A stretch of DNA of 13,041 nucleotides from contig JACKEQ010000071.1 of NCBI GenBank assembly GCA_020632885.1, positions 1 to 13,041 of the forward strand, read 5' to 3'. The stretch is from Alphaproteobacteria bacterium (GTDB taxonomy: Bacteria > Myxococcota_A > UBA796 > GCA-2862545). Position numbers and translations under genes: made by a program. This document shows positions 12,407-13,041 of the stretch, piece by piece. The number at the start of each line of letters is the position of its first letter. Position 1 is the stretch's first letter. The notes beneath the pieces are model-generated. The model ran no database searches. It was given only the letters and a program-made list of their open reading frames with translations, and was not told where the DNA came from.

Positions 12407-13041
12407 CAGGGGGTGCTGTACTCGACGGTGAGGGTGGGAGCGGAGGCCCCCTCGCGGGTGGAGAAGCCCATCGCGCTGCCCGCGGTGGCCTCGTCGCCGA
12501 CCAGGACCCAGCCGAAGTTGGCGGTGCCCCCGATCCACGCCTGCACGTCGGCGGTCAGGCCCGTGAACGACGCCGCCGCGTCGACGGAGGCCGTGGCGGT
12601 GGGCGTGCCCACGTAGTCGCCGCCCGCCGTGGTCCAGGACGTGGTGCACAGGCCCGCGCCGTCGGCCATCGCGCACGGCCAGGTCGCGTCGCCGGCGGTC
12701 GCGGCGGCCCCCTGCCCGCCACCCTGGGTGCCACTGGAGTCCGAGGTGCCCTCGCCCCAGTCCGTGACCGCCAGATGCACGCCGATCGAGGTCGGCCCGG
12801 TGCCCGCGACCGGGACGAGGTCGAGGGTCGCGGCGACCACGGTGGCGTTGGACGGGATGCCGGAGACGTCGAAGGCCACGAGACCGCGACGGAGGTACGC
12901 GGTGCCCTCGTTGGTCCGCCCGACGAACAGGCGGGGACCGGCGCCGTTCGAGCTCACCCCGTCCTCGAACAGGGTGTTGTCGTGCACGGCGTTCAGCACC
13001 ACGGTCGTGGTGCCCGGATCGGTGTCGGCGTCCGTGTCCGC
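12406..13041 (-). CDS. DNRLRE-domain surface/secreted protein (5' end outside window)
   Basis: The frame stays open to the window edge, so the N-terminus with its export signal is missing; 211 residues are visible. An internal GTG at 13002 is not taken as the start, because the residues before it (ADTDADTDPGTTT) form the Asp/Thr-rich linker usual before such domains in Myxococcota-like exported proteins. The rest matches the DNRLRE pattern: VHDNTLFEDG, LFVGRTNEG, LRRGLVAFDVSGIPSNATV, DWGEGTSD, GDATW, ADVQAWIGG, NFGWVLVGDE and FSTREG, ending in a short beta strand and STP. These beta-sandwich domains occur on surface and polysaccharide-related proteins; the ligand is unknown. It is the first visible gene of a minus-strand cluster, and its stop overlaps the TetR start. 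Confidence 0.87.
   Translation of the reverse strand, partial: ADTDADTDPGTTTVVLNAVHDNTLFEDGVSSNGAGPRLFVGRTNEGTAYLRRGLVAFDVSGIPSNATVVAATLDLVPVAGTGPTSIGVHLAVTDWGEGTSDSSGTQGGGQGAAATAGDATWPCAMADGAGLCTTSWTTAGGDYVGTPTATASVDAAASFTGLTADVQAWIGGTANFGWVLVGDEATAGSAMGFSTREGASAPTLTVEYSTP

Noticed and set aside
12406..13002. GTG at 13002 as the true start of the DNRLRE protein
   Set aside because: The frame continues upstream with an Asp/Thr-rich linker typical of these exported proteins, and starting here would leave it without an export signal.

Overview
The window is a gene-dense, very GC-rich stretch of bacterial chromosome with almost no non-coding DNA. Two signs point to a Myxococcota-type (former Deltaproteobacteria) genome. 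The first is a secreted-type protein ending in a Gly-Gly-Cys ... Arg-Arg-Arg tail that resembles a MYXO-CTERM signal. The second is an Asp/Thr-rich linker ahead of a DNRLRE-type surface domain. The use of TTG and GTG starts and large multidomain Ser/Thr kinases fit the same picture. This is inference from style and family content; there is no rRNA or marker gene to confirm it. No tRNA, insertion sequence, integrase or CRISPR array was seen.

Left part (1-1640). The 3' end of a secreted Ig/cadherin-like protein runs 35 bases into the end of a convergent acyl-CoA dehydrogenase gene. A 116-bp divergent region follows, with good Shine-Dalgarno sites on both sides.

Central plus-strand run (1641-9320). 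This holds a small two-TM membrane protein, an HD-domain phosphohydrolase, an 832-aa multidomain protein and a 1103-aa protein. The 832-aa protein has a Gre-associated-like N-terminus, a helical middle, a kinase-C-lobe-like segment lacking HRD and DFG, and a C-terminal PP2C phosphatase. The 1103-aa protein is an active-looking Ser/Thr kinase with a degenerate P-loop ATPase and a long TPR-like tail. Intergenic gaps are 22-31 bp. The last three genes lack Shine-Dalgarno sites but share a TA dinucleotide exactly 12/11 bases before the start codon. The kinase and the PP2C fusion look like a matched writer/eraser pair of a phospho-signalling unit, and are the most interesting part of the window.

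Right minus-strand run (13041-9324), in transcription order. A partial DNRLRE surface protein overlaps a TetR regulator (TGATG). The regulator overlaps a tandem DsbA/HCCA-isomerase-like protein by 8 bp. Then come a Cys-rich lipoprotein with a duplicated four-Cys module and a PPP-family (ApaH/PrpE-like) metallophosphatase. The metallophosphatase converges on the kinase gene with only 3 bp between stop codons.
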